Positions 15,815-24,140 of a DNA stretch of 37,715 nt are shown piece by piece. The stretch is taken from the NCBI GenBank assembly GCA_903927465.1, contig CAIYMY010000085.1, forward strand, positions 1-37,715, read 5' to 3'. The notes under the pieces are model-generated. The model searched no databases. It worked only from the letters and a program-made list of their open reading frames with translations, and was not told the DNA's origin. Within the stretch, counting starts at the first letter, position 1. Each line of letters begins with the position of its first letter. The position numbers and the translations under genes were made by a program. The stretch is from an uncultured Rhodospirillales bacterium. GTDB lineage: Bacteria > Pseudomonadota > Alphaproteobacteria > Acetobacterales > Acetobacteraceae.

Positions 15815-16642
15815 ATGACGCAAAAGCCCATGAAGCTGATCGGGGTTGCCACCGCGCTTTTGGTTCTGGGCGCAGCGGGCGGTCTGTGGCTTTCGGGCGT
15901 GCTTTCCTCAGCACAAGACAATGCCGCGCTGCCGGTGCCGCCTGAGCCTCCTCGGCTTTCCCAGGCGCCGGAATATGCGCGCTGCCTTGACCTGTTGCTG
16001 GTTGATCCCGCGGGCGCGCGCGGCTTGGCGCGGGATTGGCATATGCAGGGCGGCGGAGAGGGTGCCGCGCAATGCGAAGCCCTTGCGCAACTCAGCCTTG
16101 GTGAGCCTGATGCTGCGGCCGAAGCGCTTGAACGCATCGCGGCCCGCAGCGAAGCCGGGATTGCCGCGCGCGCTGCGGTTTTCGGTCAGGCGGCGGAAGC
16201 CTGGCGCGCCGCCGGTAAGCCACAACGCGCGGCAGCGGCGGCGAGCCTGGCGCTCGCGCTCACACCGCAGGATGCCGATTTGCTGCTGGAACGCGCCATG
16301 GCGCGGCTCGCGCTCAACCAGGAAGCCGCTGCCTTGGCTGATCTTGATCTGGCCGTGGTGCTTGATGCGGATCGGGCCGAGGCCTGGATCTGGCGCGCTG
16401 CCGCGCAACGCCGGCTTGATCACCTGCGCCCGGCGGAAGACAGCATCACCACCGCGCTTCGCCTGGCGCCGCGCAATGTGGAGGCGCTACTGGAACGCGG
16501 GATTCTGCGCCAGCTACGTGGTGAGGCCGAAGCCGCGCGGCGCGATTGGGAAAGGGTGCTGGACTTGGCCCCGGTGAGCGCTGCCGCTGATCTGGCCGCG
16601 CAGAATCTGGCATTGATTGAGGCGGGGCCCAGCCAACGCTGA
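15815..16642 (+). CDS. Membrane-anchored TPR-repeat protein
   Basis: A 275-residue protein with one hydrophobic segment (about residues 7-28, LIGVATALLVLGAAGGLWL) acting as a signal anchor or uncleaved signal, so the rest is probably periplasmic. From about residue 85 on, helical Ala/Leu-rich repeats of about 34 residues occur, for example AEAWRAAGKPQRAAAAASLAL, DLLLERAMARLALNQEAAAL and AWIWRAAAQRRLDHLRPAED, the TPR pattern. TPRs are docking platforms for other proteins; the partner is unknown. Possible starts are GTG 15812, ATG 15815 or ATG 15830; 15815 is taken. It is divergent from the epimerase gene and stands alone. An IS630 remnant follows. Confidence 0.8.
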   Translation: MTQKPMKLIGVATALLVLGAAGGLWLSGVLSSAQDNAALPVPPEPPRLSQAPEYARCLDLLLVDPAGARGLARDWHMQGGGEGAAQCEALAQLSLGEPDAAAEALERIAARSEAGIAARAAVFGQAAEAWRAAGKPQRAAAAASLALALTPQDADLLLERAMARLALNQEAAALADLDLAVVLDADRAEAWIWRAAAQRRLDHLRPAEDSITTALRLAPRNVEALLERGILRQLRGEAEAARRDWERVLDLAPVSAAADLAAQNLALIEAGPSQR

Positions 16643-16764
16643 TCCTTATTAGCCCAAAATTCGGTTTGCCAAAGGAATATGTTCGAACAATTTCACGACT
16701 TGCAATCTGGAAATGCTGCGCGGCGCCAAGCGTGATGATGTGATCCCGGCCGGCAGCGTGACAG

Positions 16765-17053
16765 CTTTGCCCCACACTTACGCCGGGTGATATCGTTATT
16801 CTCGATAACCTCTCCAGCCACAAATGGCCCGGCGTCAGGCAAGCCATTCGGGCAAGGGGGCTCGCCTACTGTTCCTTCCGCCCCACAGCCCCGACCTTAA
16901 TCCCATCGAGCAGGTCTTCGCAAAACTCAAACATCTGCTCCGAAAAGCTGCTGAACGGTCGGTCGAGGCAACGTGGAGACGTATCGGTTAGCTACTCGAT
17001 GCCTTCCCGCATCATGAGTGCGCCAATGATTTCAAAAATCTAAGGCACGGAGT
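16765..17053 (+). pseudogene. IS630-family transposase C-terminal remnant
   Basis: Translation from 16765 gives [20 protein letters not shown], the second-Asp region of the DDE transposase, followed by RQAIRARGL. Near 16862 the homology jumps to a +2 frame and continues [18 protein letters not shown] and [20 protein letters not shown], containing the catalytic Glu, then meets a TAG at 16989 where relatives have Gln, and ends DAFPHHECANDFKN. The N-terminal two thirds is missing, and no terminal inverted repeats were recognised. The remnant abuts the 3' end of the following minus-strand binding-protein gene. The rest of the 430-base gap (16643-16764) holds nothing recognisable. Confidence 0.85.
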
Positions 17054-17072
17054 AGCTTGCAGTCTTCAGACA

Positions 17073-18056
17073 CTAACTTTGCAGCCGGATGCCAGCATCC
17101 CTGATCACGCGGGCCCATTTGGCGATGTCATTCGCGATGGTGGCGCGCATCTGTTCGCCATCACCCGCCACGATATCAAGCCCAAGGCCAGCGAAGCGCT
17201 GACGCATCGCAGGGTCCCCCAGAATCGCCAGGGAAGTGGCGTGCACTTTGGTCAGGATTGGCTGCGGCGTTCCAGCGGGTGCCATGGGACCAAACCAGGA
17301 GCTTGCCTCGAAGCCAGGAAAACCTTGCTCAACCAAGGTTGGCATATTAGGTGCATTGACGGAACGTTGCAGCGCGGTCACGCCTAGGCCCCGCAATTGT
17401 TCGTCCCGGATCATGGGCAAGACAGCGCCGATATTTTGGATCCCGATCTGCACGCTGCCATTCAGCACATCCGCCATATTGGCCCCGCGATAGGGGATGT
17501 GTTCCATCTTGATGCCGGCCTGGTGGCAGAATAATTCGCCGGCAATATGCTGCGGCGTACCGACGCCAGGCGTGCCATAAGACACTTTGCCTGGATTGGC
17601 CCGCGCATAAGCGACAAGTTCCTGAATGTTGCGTGGCGGGAAATCCTTATTCGCCAGAAACACTGTTGGCATGGCGAAGGCTATTCCAATCGGCGCCAGA
17701 TCCTTCATGGGATCAAAAGGCAGGCGCTGCAGGCTTGGCAGGATGGTGAGCGCCGCACTCGCAGCCCACATCAGCGTATAGCCATCAGGTGCCGCCTTCG
17801 CGACCCGATCAACGCCAATGGCGCCTGAATTGCCCGCGACGTTTTCCACCACGACCGGCTGGCCCCAGGCTTCGCTGAATCTTTGCGCGAAGATGCGCCC
17901 CGTCACGTCCGTAGCGCTACCGGCAGTGAAGCCGACAACCAGACGCACCGGGCGATCCGGCCAGGCAGTTTGTGCGAAACTCATCCCCGAGGCGCTGGCC
18001 CCGGCAAGGGCGACACCGCCCAGCAATACCCGGCGTCGCGAAAGCGATGCTGTCAT
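17073..18056 (-). CDS. Tripartite tricarboxylate transporter (Bug) substrate-binding protein
   Basis: A 327-residue exported solute receptor. The start at 18056 has GGGAGAAAG before it and opens MTASLSRRRVLLGGVALAG, a twin-arginine-like signal ending near FAQTAW. The mature protein begins with the family's WPDRPVRLVVGFTAG and ADVTGR-type segments (here SATDVTGRIF), followed by GQPVVVENVAGNSG and APDGYTLMW. Bug proteins are periplasmic and capture mostly carboxylates; many are orphans without TctA/TctB, as here. The annotated frame to 18110 is longer but lacks a ribosome site. Its 3' end touches the IS630 remnant, yet the reading frame looks complete (typical length 320-330). Ligand unknown. 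Confidence 0.93.
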   Translation of the reverse strand: MTASLSRRRVLLGGVALAGASASGMSFAQTAWPDRPVRLVVGFTAGSATDVTGRIFAQRFSEAWGQPVVVENVAGNSGAIGVDRVAKAAPDGYTLMWAASAALTILPSLQRLPFDPMKDLAPIGIAFAMPTVFLANKDFPPRNIQELVAYARANPGKVSYGTPGVGTPQHIAGELFCHQAGIKMEHIPYRGANMADVLNGSVQIGIQNIGAVLPMIRDEQLRGLGVTALQRSVNAPNMPTLVEQGFPGFEASSWFGPMAPAGTPQPILTKVHATSLAILGDPAMRQRFAGLGLDIVAGDGEQMRATIANDIAKWARVIRDAGIRLQS

Positions 18057-18182
18057 GAACGTCTTTCTCCCCAGTATTTTTATGGCCCCTTTGGCCACCA
18101 GAATGGCCAAGGGGAAGGGGAAAGCCTAACGCAGACAATCACGTGCCGTCCATGCGAAACATGGTCCGGCAGGCGCCCTGCC

Positions 18183-18794
18183 TCAGGCGGAGACCTGCCG
18201 CACCAAATCGCGCTTGCCGGCCGCCGCGCCTGCAGCCCATGCGGGCACAATTGGCCGAGGCTTTTCAAACCAAAAGCAAGTTTCCTCGACACCGCGTGAT
18301 GGGCACCAGATGCGCCCTTCCCCCATTGGGCCAAAGCCCAATAGACGAATGACAGCGAGCGAGGCCGCATTATCCGGCTGCACCGCTGCGCGCAGACGAT
18401 CAATATCCATATGCTTGAAGGCGAGTTCCACTGCGACCGGCCCCGCTTCGCGCATCAGCCCTTGGCCCTGGTATTTTTCGCCGAGCCAATAAGTGGTCAG
18501 CGCCACCCGTTCATCGCCAGGCGGGCAGATCAGGCTGACCCAGCCGCACATTGCGCCATCGGATTTCCGTTCCAGTGCGAGCGGCAGAGACCGCCTTTGT
18601 GCCGCGGCGCCGCGGGCCGCCACGATTTTCTCTTCCGCCATGGGGGAGGAGAAGGGCACCGGCCAGGAGGCCAATCGCTTGCTGATCGCTTCCGTCATCA
18701 TCTCCGCAATTGCCGGGGCATCGCGGCCTTCGACGCAGCGCAACCGAAGGCGAGGCGTTTCTGCTACGGGAGCAGATGGGAGAAAAACAACCAT
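18183..18794 (-). CDS. GNAT-family N-acetyltransferase (RimJ/RimL type)
   Basis: A 203-residue acetyl-CoA-dependent acyltransferase. The opening ETPRLRLRCVEGRDAPAIAEMM is typical of RimJ/RimL-like members that acetylate N-terminal or side-chain amines. The acetyl-CoA loop is visible as EKYQGQGLMREA (106-117), and NAASLAVIRLLGF forms the second conserved helix. The substrate is not predictable. It begins 24 bases downstream of the aldehyde dehydrogenase stop on the same strand, so it may be the last gene of the carotenoid transcript, but no functional link is known. A weak TATATA run in the gap could equally give it its own promoter. Confidence 0.88.
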   Translation of the reverse strand: MVVFLPSAPVAETPRLRLRCVEGRDAPAIAEMMTEAISKRLASWPVPFSSPMAEEKIVAARGAAAQRRSLPLALERKSDGAMCGWVSLICPPGDERVALTTYWLGEKYQGQGLMREAGPVAVELAFKHMDIDRLRAAVQPDNAASLAVIRLLGFGPMGEGRIWCPSRGVEETCFWFEKPRPIVPAWAAGAAAGKRDLVRQVSA

Positions 18795-18818
18795 AGGATG
18801 TATATAGGCCGTGGAAAT

Positions 18819-20159
18819 CTATTTGGCTAGAATTTTTTTTAACCTTTCCACAGCTTTTCCGCGAGGCTGATCAAATAGCCTAGACAGGGAAAAATTCCCA
18901 TGATGCACGCGGGCGCGACGGTGAGAGAATTCCAAAAACCCCGCCAAACCATTGCGTCGCCCGAAGCCGGATTCCCCTGATCCTCCAAAGCCTAGTGCCT
19001 GAAAGCCAGCGAATTCCACGCTACGCCCGGCAATGATGGCGCTGCCCCGGGCCAGGGCAGAAATCTGTTTTTCTTCCTTTGAATCGGCCCCAAAAAAATA
19101 AATCGCAAGCGATGCTGGGCGAGCCACAACCCAGGCGAGTGCTTCTTCCAATGAAGCCTCTTCGCGCAAAAGTAGTATCGGACCGAAGATTTCTTCATGG
19201 CAGATCGCCGCTTCGGGCGCGGCTTCCGCCAGCCGCAGCGCCATCCGACGCCCTGGGCCGTCTTCAGCCAGGGGGGTTAGGCTGGCGCCCGCCATCAACC
19301 GCTGCAGCCGGGCATATTGGGCGGCATTGATCACGCCCGTGTCCGGCAGGCTGATGCCACTCCCGCGGCAGGCTTCGATGAAAGCCTGCTTGCTATGGCC
19401 AACCAGCAGCACCGTATCGGGGGCCACACAAGTCTGCCCCGCATTGAAGGCCTTGCCCGCCAGGATATCGCGTGCAGCGCGCTTCAAATCCGCCCCCGGC
19501 AGCACCAGCACCGGGCATTTCCCGCCGAGTTCCAGCGTCAGCGGCGTCAGGTTCGGCGCAGCAGCGGCCATGATCTTGCGCCCCGTCGCGGTGCTGCCGG
19601 TGAAGACCAGATGGTCCCAGGGTTGGGCGGCGAAATCCGCGCCGATGTCAGCGCCACCTTGCACGCAAAGCGCGATATCATCGCCCCAGGCATCGCGCAG
19701 AATTTCGGCAATCAGCGCGGCGGTGCGCGGCAGCGCTTCCGATGGTTTCACACACACGCGATTGCCGGCGGCAATGGCATCAATCGCGGGCAGCAGCGCC
19801 AATTGCACCGGGTAATTCCACGGCGCCATGATACCAACCACGCCTTTGGGGACGAATTCCTCCCGAGCGCGGGCGGGCCAGAAGGGATAGGGTACGCTCA
19901 CGCGGCGGGCGCGCATCCAATGCCATAAATTGCGCCGCGCATAACGCGCCGCATCCGCAACAAGCAGCACATCCGCAAGCAGGGTTTCAATCGGCGCGCG
20001 GCCTTCATATTCGGCATCCAGCACGGCCATGATCTCATGCGAACGCGCCATCACGGCGCGCGCGAGGCCCGCCAGCAATGCCCGGCGCTGCTTGAGACTC
20101 GGCGCACCATCACGCGCTTCAGCGGTGCGCAAGGCGGCAAGGGCTTCAGCAGGGGTCAT
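18819..20159 (-). CDS. Aldehyde dehydrogenase, probable C30 carotenoid-aldehyde oxidising enzyme
   Basis: A 446-residue NAD(P)-dependent aldehyde dehydrogenase of the coniferyl-aldehyde/fatty-aldehyde (class 3-like) group. Active-site residues are all present: Asn115 (APWNYP), Lys138 (VKPSE), Glu210 (LELGGK) and Cys244 (GQTC). It begins inside the HpnE stop (ATGA) and is the last core gene of the carotenoid operon. In C30 pathways of Staphylococcus, Methylomonas and others an aldehyde dehydrogenase converts the terminal aldehyde of diaponeurosporenal or diapolycopenal to the carboxylic acid; context strongly suggests that role here. It is shorter than average (most are 460-500). The C-terminus DQPRGKAVERLKKILAK is basic and could hold the protein at the membrane surface (inference). 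Confidence 0.88.
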   Translation of the reverse strand: MTPAEALAALRTAEARDGAPSLKQRRALLAGLARAVMARSHEIMAVLDAEYEGRAPIETLLADVLLVADAARYARRNLWHWMRARRVSVPYPFWPARAREEFVPKGVVGIMAPWNYPVQLALLPAIDAIAAGNRVCVKPSEALPRTAALIAEILRDAWGDDIALCVQGGADIGADFAAQPWDHLVFTGSTATGRKIMAAAAPNLTPLTLELGGKCPVLVLPGADLKRAARDILAGKAFNAGQTCVAPDTVLLVGHSKQAFIEACRGSGISLPDTGVINAAQYARLQRLMAGASLTPLAEDGPGRRMALRLAEAAPEAAICHEEIFGPILLLREEASLEEALAWVVARPASLAIYFFGADSKEEKQISALARGSAIIAGRSVEFAGFQALGFGGSGESGFGRRNGLAGFLEFSHRRARVHHGNFSLSRLFDQPRGKAVERLKKILAK

Positions 20160-21382
20160 GCCGGAACAGCTTTCGCGGCTGCCTCACCAGAAAGCACCGC
20201 AGCCTCAATGGTGGCGGGCAGGCGCGGCCAGGTCCAATCCCCGGCCAGCACCAGATTACGATAAATCTGCCGTGGCGGTTGCGGCGGCATGCCAACCGCA
20301 TGGCGCGGCGTGGCGCGGCGTTCTTTCACCGCGCGCATGGCAGGTGGCGCTTCTGGCCATTCCCCCGGCACGCCAAAGGCCTTTACCGCAGCGAGGATTT
20401 CCGCCCAGGCGCGCGGTGCCAAATCCGGCGCTTGTTCTTCCATTTCAGCATCCGCCGCGCTGACCGTCACGCTGACCCCGCTTGGGCGCACCAGCACCCA
20501 TTGGGTCAGCCCGCCCAGCACGCCGATGAAGCGCACCGGCCCTGCCGTTTGGTGCGCGAAATGCAGATTGAGAATGGGCGCATGGCGTTCCGGCACGCGC
20601 AGTTTTGGGATCAGTCGCCCAACTTCCCAAGGCGGCAGCGCCAACACCACCTGGTCACGTGCTTCCAGCACGATGCTATCATCCCCGAAATGCAGCGCAA
20701 TGATGCGCCCTTCCGCTTCTGTCATGGCGCGCAGCCTGACGCCGAAACGCGTGGTGACGCCAGCCTTTTGCAACGTGTGCAAAGCGGGCGAGATCAAATC
20801 CGGCCCCAGCCCTTCCCGCGCCACCAGCACCGCGCCCGCCCCTGGCCGCCCAAGTCGGCGCAGCACCACGCCAAGCCGCGCGGAAGAAGCCTCATGCCCC
20901 GGCGTGTTCAGCGCGGCCACGGTGAGTGGTTCGATCAACGCACGATACAGCGCGGGATGCGCCGCCATCACTTCCGCCACGGGCCGATCACCAATGGGCA
21001 AAGCAAGGCGCAGCAGCGCTGCAAAGGCTGAGGCACTCAAGCCCGGCGGGCGCTTGGCGGGGTCTCGCCAGGCGAGCGGGCTTGCCGCGATGCGCCGCGC
21101 GCTGCCATCGGCCAGGTCAAATACGGGCAGGCCTTCCGGTTCCGCTTCCACCCAGCCTTCGCGTGCGCCGATATCTGCCAGAAAGCGCAAAGCGGCCCGA
21201 TTGGCGCCCATCAGCGCATGGGTGCCGTTATCTGTCCCATCGGGCAAAGCGCGGCAGCGCCCGCCGGCCACAGGCGTTGCTTCATGCAGCATGACGGCGC
21301 GGCCTTGCCCAGCCAGGCGCAGCGCCGCCACCAAGCCCGCGACACCTGCGCCAATGACATGGCATGTAGCCATGCCGCTCAC
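20156..21382 (-). CDS. hpnE: Hydroxysqualene dehydroxylase HpnE
   Basis: A 408-residue FAD-dependent amine-oxidase-fold enzyme that reduces hydroxysqualene to squalene, the last step of the HpnC-HpnD-HpnE route. The dinucleotide motif GAGVAG is at residues 11-16, followed by EATPVAGGRCRA, and the usual NGTHALMGANRAALRFL segment (GxHxx region) near residues 52-68. LEPLTVAALNT-like sequence (IEPLTVAALNT) and a C-terminal NLVLAGDWTWPRLPATIEAA, where FAD is closed, are diagnostic of HpnE rather than a phytoene desaturase. The gene overlaps the HpnC-HpnD fusion (upstream) and the aldehyde dehydrogenase (downstream) by four bases each. No shc hopanoid cyclase is in the window, so squalene here likely goes to carotenoid first. 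Confidence 0.9.
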   Translation of the reverse strand: MSGMATCHVIGAGVAGLVAALRLAGQGRAVMLHEATPVAGGRCRALPDGTDNGTHALMGANRAALRFLADIGAREGWVEAEPEGLPVFDLADGSARRIAASPLAWRDPAKRPPGLSASAFAALLRLALPIGDRPVAEVMAAHPALYRALIEPLTVAALNTPGHEASSARLGVVLRRLGRPGAGAVLVAREGLGPDLISPALHTLQKAGVTTRFGVRLRAMTEAEGRIIALHFGDDSIVLEARDQVVLALPPWEVGRLIPKLRVPERHAPILNLHFAHQTAGPVRFIGVLGGLTQWVLVRPSGVSVTVSAADAEMEEQAPDLAPRAWAEILAAVKAFGVPGEWPEAPPAMRAVKERRATPRHAVGMPPQPPRQIYRNLVLAGDWTWPRLPATIEAAVLSGEAAAKAVPA

Positions 21383-23040
21383 GCGCGACCGGCAGTGGCT
21401 TGCGGCATGGGCATGATCCCCATGGCGTAAGCTGCCATTTGCAGCTTCTCACCACGCGTCAGGCGCGGACGTGGCCGAGGCAACCCAAAGCCGCGCGCCA
21501 TCAGGCGTTCAAACAGCCGCTGATAGCCCCACATCATGATACGCGCTGGCAAAAGTGCGCGCTGATCCAGATGGCGCAGTTCCGCTGCGGCCTGCGCAAA
21601 GCCTGCCTCTGCCTGCTGTGCCAAATGCGCTGCGGCGCACGCGAAGCCGGGGCTTGCGATCAGCGTCGCGGCGGGCGCATCGGCCACACCCTCAGCCGCC
21701 AGCAGATCAAGCGGCAGATAGACGCGGTCGCGCAGCACATCCTCATCCAAATCACGCAGGATATTCACCAATTGCAGCGTGCGTCCAAGCCCAAGGCCGA
21801 AGTCAGCGGCTTCCGGCGCACCGAAAATACGCACCGCCATGGCGCCGACGCTACCGGCGACCCGGCGGCAATAAAGGTTCAGCGCTTCGGTATCTGCGAT
21901 GCGCAGGCTTGACGTGGAATCGGTTTCCATCCCCGCGATCATCGCTTCGCATTCCTGGATGGGCAGCGCGAAATTTTCGCGCGCCAGCGCCAATTCACGC
22001 GAAAGCGCACAATCCGGCGCGCGGAGCTTACTGCGCCAATCAGCCAGGAAGCGGCGCTTTTCGGATTCCGGTATCGCGCCATCGGCAATGTCATCCACCG
22101 CACGGCAAAAAGCATATACCGCCCACAGCGCACGACGCCTTTCGCCCTTCAGCGCCGACATGCCGCGCGCGAAGGAAGACCCCGCGCGCCCAACCCGCGC
22201 ACTGACCAAAGCCGCATCGCTTGGGCCTGTGCCGAGTGCCGCGCGAAAGCCATGCAGGAAATCAAGCCGCGATACAGCAACGCGCCCGAGCACCGGGTCC
22301 GCCGCGCGCAACCGCGCCAGCAGCCGCCGCGCGAGTGCAATCGTCACTGCACTTTCGCGCGCCAGGCGCTTGGCCGAGAGCAGCCGCGGCAAAGCAGCGG
22401 CGGCATCCAGCCTTTCCTCTACTTGATCGAGCGCGGCATCCAGCACGGCGCGCCGCGCCTCAGTATTTGCGGGGTCGAAGAAGCGCGCCTCACCGCCTGC
22501 CAAATCCATCCAGGCTTCGGGCATGTAGACGCGCCCGATATCGCGCCGATCCGGCACCAGATCCTGCACATGATTGAGGATTTGCAAAGCGGTGCAGAGA
22601 GCATCCGCCGCCGCCAAGGCTTCGGGCTTTGTTTCGTTATGCAGGCGCAGCAACATGCGCCCGACAGGATTGGCTGACCGTGCGCAGTAATCTTCCAAAG
22701 CAGCCCAATCCGCATAGCGCGCCTGCACTGCATCCTGCCGAAAGGCAGAGAGCATCAGCCGCGCCTCATCCGTGCCGCTGCCTGCGCCATGCAAAGCGGT
22801 GGCGGCGGGGTCATCAGTGGCGGGATCATCAAGGGCCGCTTCAAGCGCGGCTAGGCGGCGCAGTTTTTCCGGCGGGTCTAGCGCCGGGTCATCAGCAATA
22901 TCATCAGCGGTGCGCACAAAGCGATAAAACCCCAGAACCTTCGGGCGGATTTCTGGCGCCAGCAGCCGGGACGCGACAGGGAAATTCTCAGACCCCGCGT
23001 CTCGCGTTGGCGCGCGGGAAGCAGCGCTTTCAGCCGTCAT
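21379..23040 (-). CDS. hpnCD: HpnC-HpnD fusion: (hydroxy)squalene synthase in one chain
   Basis: A single 553-residue frame holds two trans-prenyl synthase domains. Residues 1-265 are HpnC-like: SENFPVASRLLAPE, first Asp motif DDIAD (46-50), second NHVQD...DIGRVYMP (156-173). Residues about 285-520 are HpnD-like: SFARGMSAL, DDIAD (316-320), RDLDED (430-434) and DRVYLP. HpnD condenses two farnesyl diphosphates to presqualene diphosphate; HpnC converts that to hydroxysqualene. The join is a short stretch around residues 266-288 (RAALGTGPSDAALVSAR) without a start codon or ribosome site. The start at 23040 overlaps the glycosyltransferase stop as ATGA; the longer frame to 23298 lies inside that gene and is rejected. 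In most genomes these are two adjacent genes. Confidence 0.9.
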   Translation of the reverse strand: MTAESAASRAPTRDAGSENFPVASRLLAPEIRPKVLGFYRFVRTADDIADDPALDPPEKLRRLAALEAALDDPATDDPAATALHGAGSGTDEARLMLSAFRQDAVQARYADWAALEDYCARSANPVGRMLLRLHNETKPEALAAADALCTALQILNHVQDLVPDRRDIGRVYMPEAWMDLAGGEARFFDPANTEARRAVLDAALDQVEERLDAAAALPRLLSAKRLARESAVTIALARRLLARLRAADPVLGRVAVSRLDFLHGFRAALGTGPSDAALVSARVGRAGSSFARGMSALKGERRRALWAVYAFCRAVDDIADGAIPESEKRRFLADWRSKLRAPDCALSRELALARENFALPIQECEAMIAGMETDSTSSLRIADTEALNLYCRRVAGSVGAMAVRIFGAPEAADFGLGLGRTLQLVNILRDLDEDVLRDRVYLPLDLLAAEGVADAPAATLIASPGFACAAAHLAQQAEAGFAQAAAELRHLDQRALLPARIMMWGYQRLFERLMARGFGLPRPRPRLTRGEKLQMAAYAMGIMPMPQATAGRA

Positions 23041-24140
23041 GCCGCGCCGCTGGCGGAATAGGCGCGACCCTTCCAGCCGGCAGGGCGCCCGATCAGCACG
23101 CGCACCAGCGCGGTCCATTGAATGGCAAGCCCAACCAGCACAGCCAAGGGATGCAGCGGCACGGTCCACCAGGCTTCGCGGGTTTTGAAGGTGATGGCGG
23201 CGCGCAGCGCGAACACTAGCGCAATGGCAAGCCCCGCCTGCCAAGCCGGCAAAAGAAAGAAGGGCCAGATATGCGCGCCGGCCAAAAGCGTGGTCCAAAT
23301 GGGCAAGCCAACGGGCGTCGCCATGCCTTCATGCGCATTCTTGATGAAGCCATTCCAGCTTGCGCGCAGCCCATCATACATGCGGCATTCGGCAAGCTTC
23401 ACGCCTTCCACCATTTCCGTCCGGAAACCAGCACCACGCAGCTTGCGCGAAAGCTGCAAGCCATCATGCAACAGCGTGCGGATGGCGCCATGCCCGCCGA
23501 TGCTTTCGTAAGCACCACGCTCAAACAGGATCAATTGCCCGCAAGCAGCGCCAAGCTCCGCGCGCCCGGTCTCAGCCCGCCCGCCGCCGGGCAGATAGCC
23601 GATCAGCAGCAGATTGATCATAGGCACGGTCAGCGCTTCACCCAGCGAGCCGATGATCTGGCGCGGTACGCCAGTCACCATGGCAAGCTTTTGCTGCGCG
23701 GCATGGCCGCACATGGCAGCAGCGGCATCACGCGCCAGGCGCACATCGGCATCAATGAACAGGAAATGCGTCCCCCGCGCCGCTTCCGCCAAGCGCGCGC
23801 AGGCATGCACCTTGCCGGTCCAGCCCTGCGGTAGTGGGGGGCAAGACAGCAAGCGCACCCGCGCATCGCGCGCGGCATAGGCATTCACCATCGCCGCGGT
23901 GCGATCGCTTGACCCATCATCCATCACCAGCACTTCAATCGCGACACCGCGCTGCGCGAGTGCGGCATCCAGACAGGCGCTGATATGCGCTTCCTCATTC
24001 CGTGCCGGGATCAGGATGGATACCAGCGCATCCTTCGGCGCCGGCCCGTGCGCCTTGGCCATGCGGCGGAGGTTATCCAACGCAAAGCCAATCGGAAACA
24101 GCGCCAAGGCGAGCGCAATCCAAGGCAGGGCTTCAATCAT
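23037..24140 (-). CDS. Family-2 glycosyltransferase, CrtQ-like
   Basis: A 367-residue membrane glycosyltransferase. An N-terminal hydrophobic helix (about 4-21) is followed by the GT-A domain: VSILIPARNEE (40-50), LVMDDGSSD (71-79, nucleotide-binding Asp) and the metal-binding DAD at 130-132 (FIDADVRLA). Two or three hydrophobic segments end the protein (about 275-350). The set resembles CrtQ of staphyloxanthin synthesis, which attaches glucose to the carboxyl of a C30 carotenoid acid, and the hopanoid/carotenoid-linked HpnB-type transferases. Context makes carotenoid glycosylation likely, but the sugar is unknown. It begins in the stop of the acyltransferase (ATGA) and ends in the start of the HpnC-HpnD gene (ATGA). 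HpnB is the main alternative identity. Confidence 0.85.
   Translation of the reverse strand: MIEALPWIALALALFPIGFALDNLRRMAKAHGPAPKDALVSILIPARNEEAHISACLDAALAQRGVAIEVLVMDDGSSDRTAAMVNAYAARDARVRLLSCPPLPQGWTGKVHACARLAEAARGTHFLFIDADVRLARDAAAAMCGHAAQQKLAMVTGVPRQIIGSLGEALTVPMINLLLIGYLPGGGRAETGRAELGAACGQLILFERGAYESIGGHGAIRTLLHDGLQLSRKLRGAGFRTEMVEGVKLAECRMYDGLRASWNGFIKNAHEGMATPVGLPIWTTLLAGAHIWPFFLLPAWQAGLAIALVFALRAAITFKTREAWWTVPLHPLAVLVGLAIQWTALVRVLIGRPAGWKGRAYSASGAA

Noticed and set aside
20289-21416. A 375-codon plus-strand frame
   Set aside because: Antisense to hpnE, Ser/Arg/Ala-rich with no domain; hpnE has clear family motifs.
23041-23298. An 86-residue N-terminal extension of the HpnC-HpnD protein
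   Set aside because: The stretch lies inside the glycosyltransferase gene and has no HpnC similarity; the ATG at 23040 forms the same ATGA overlap as the other junctions.
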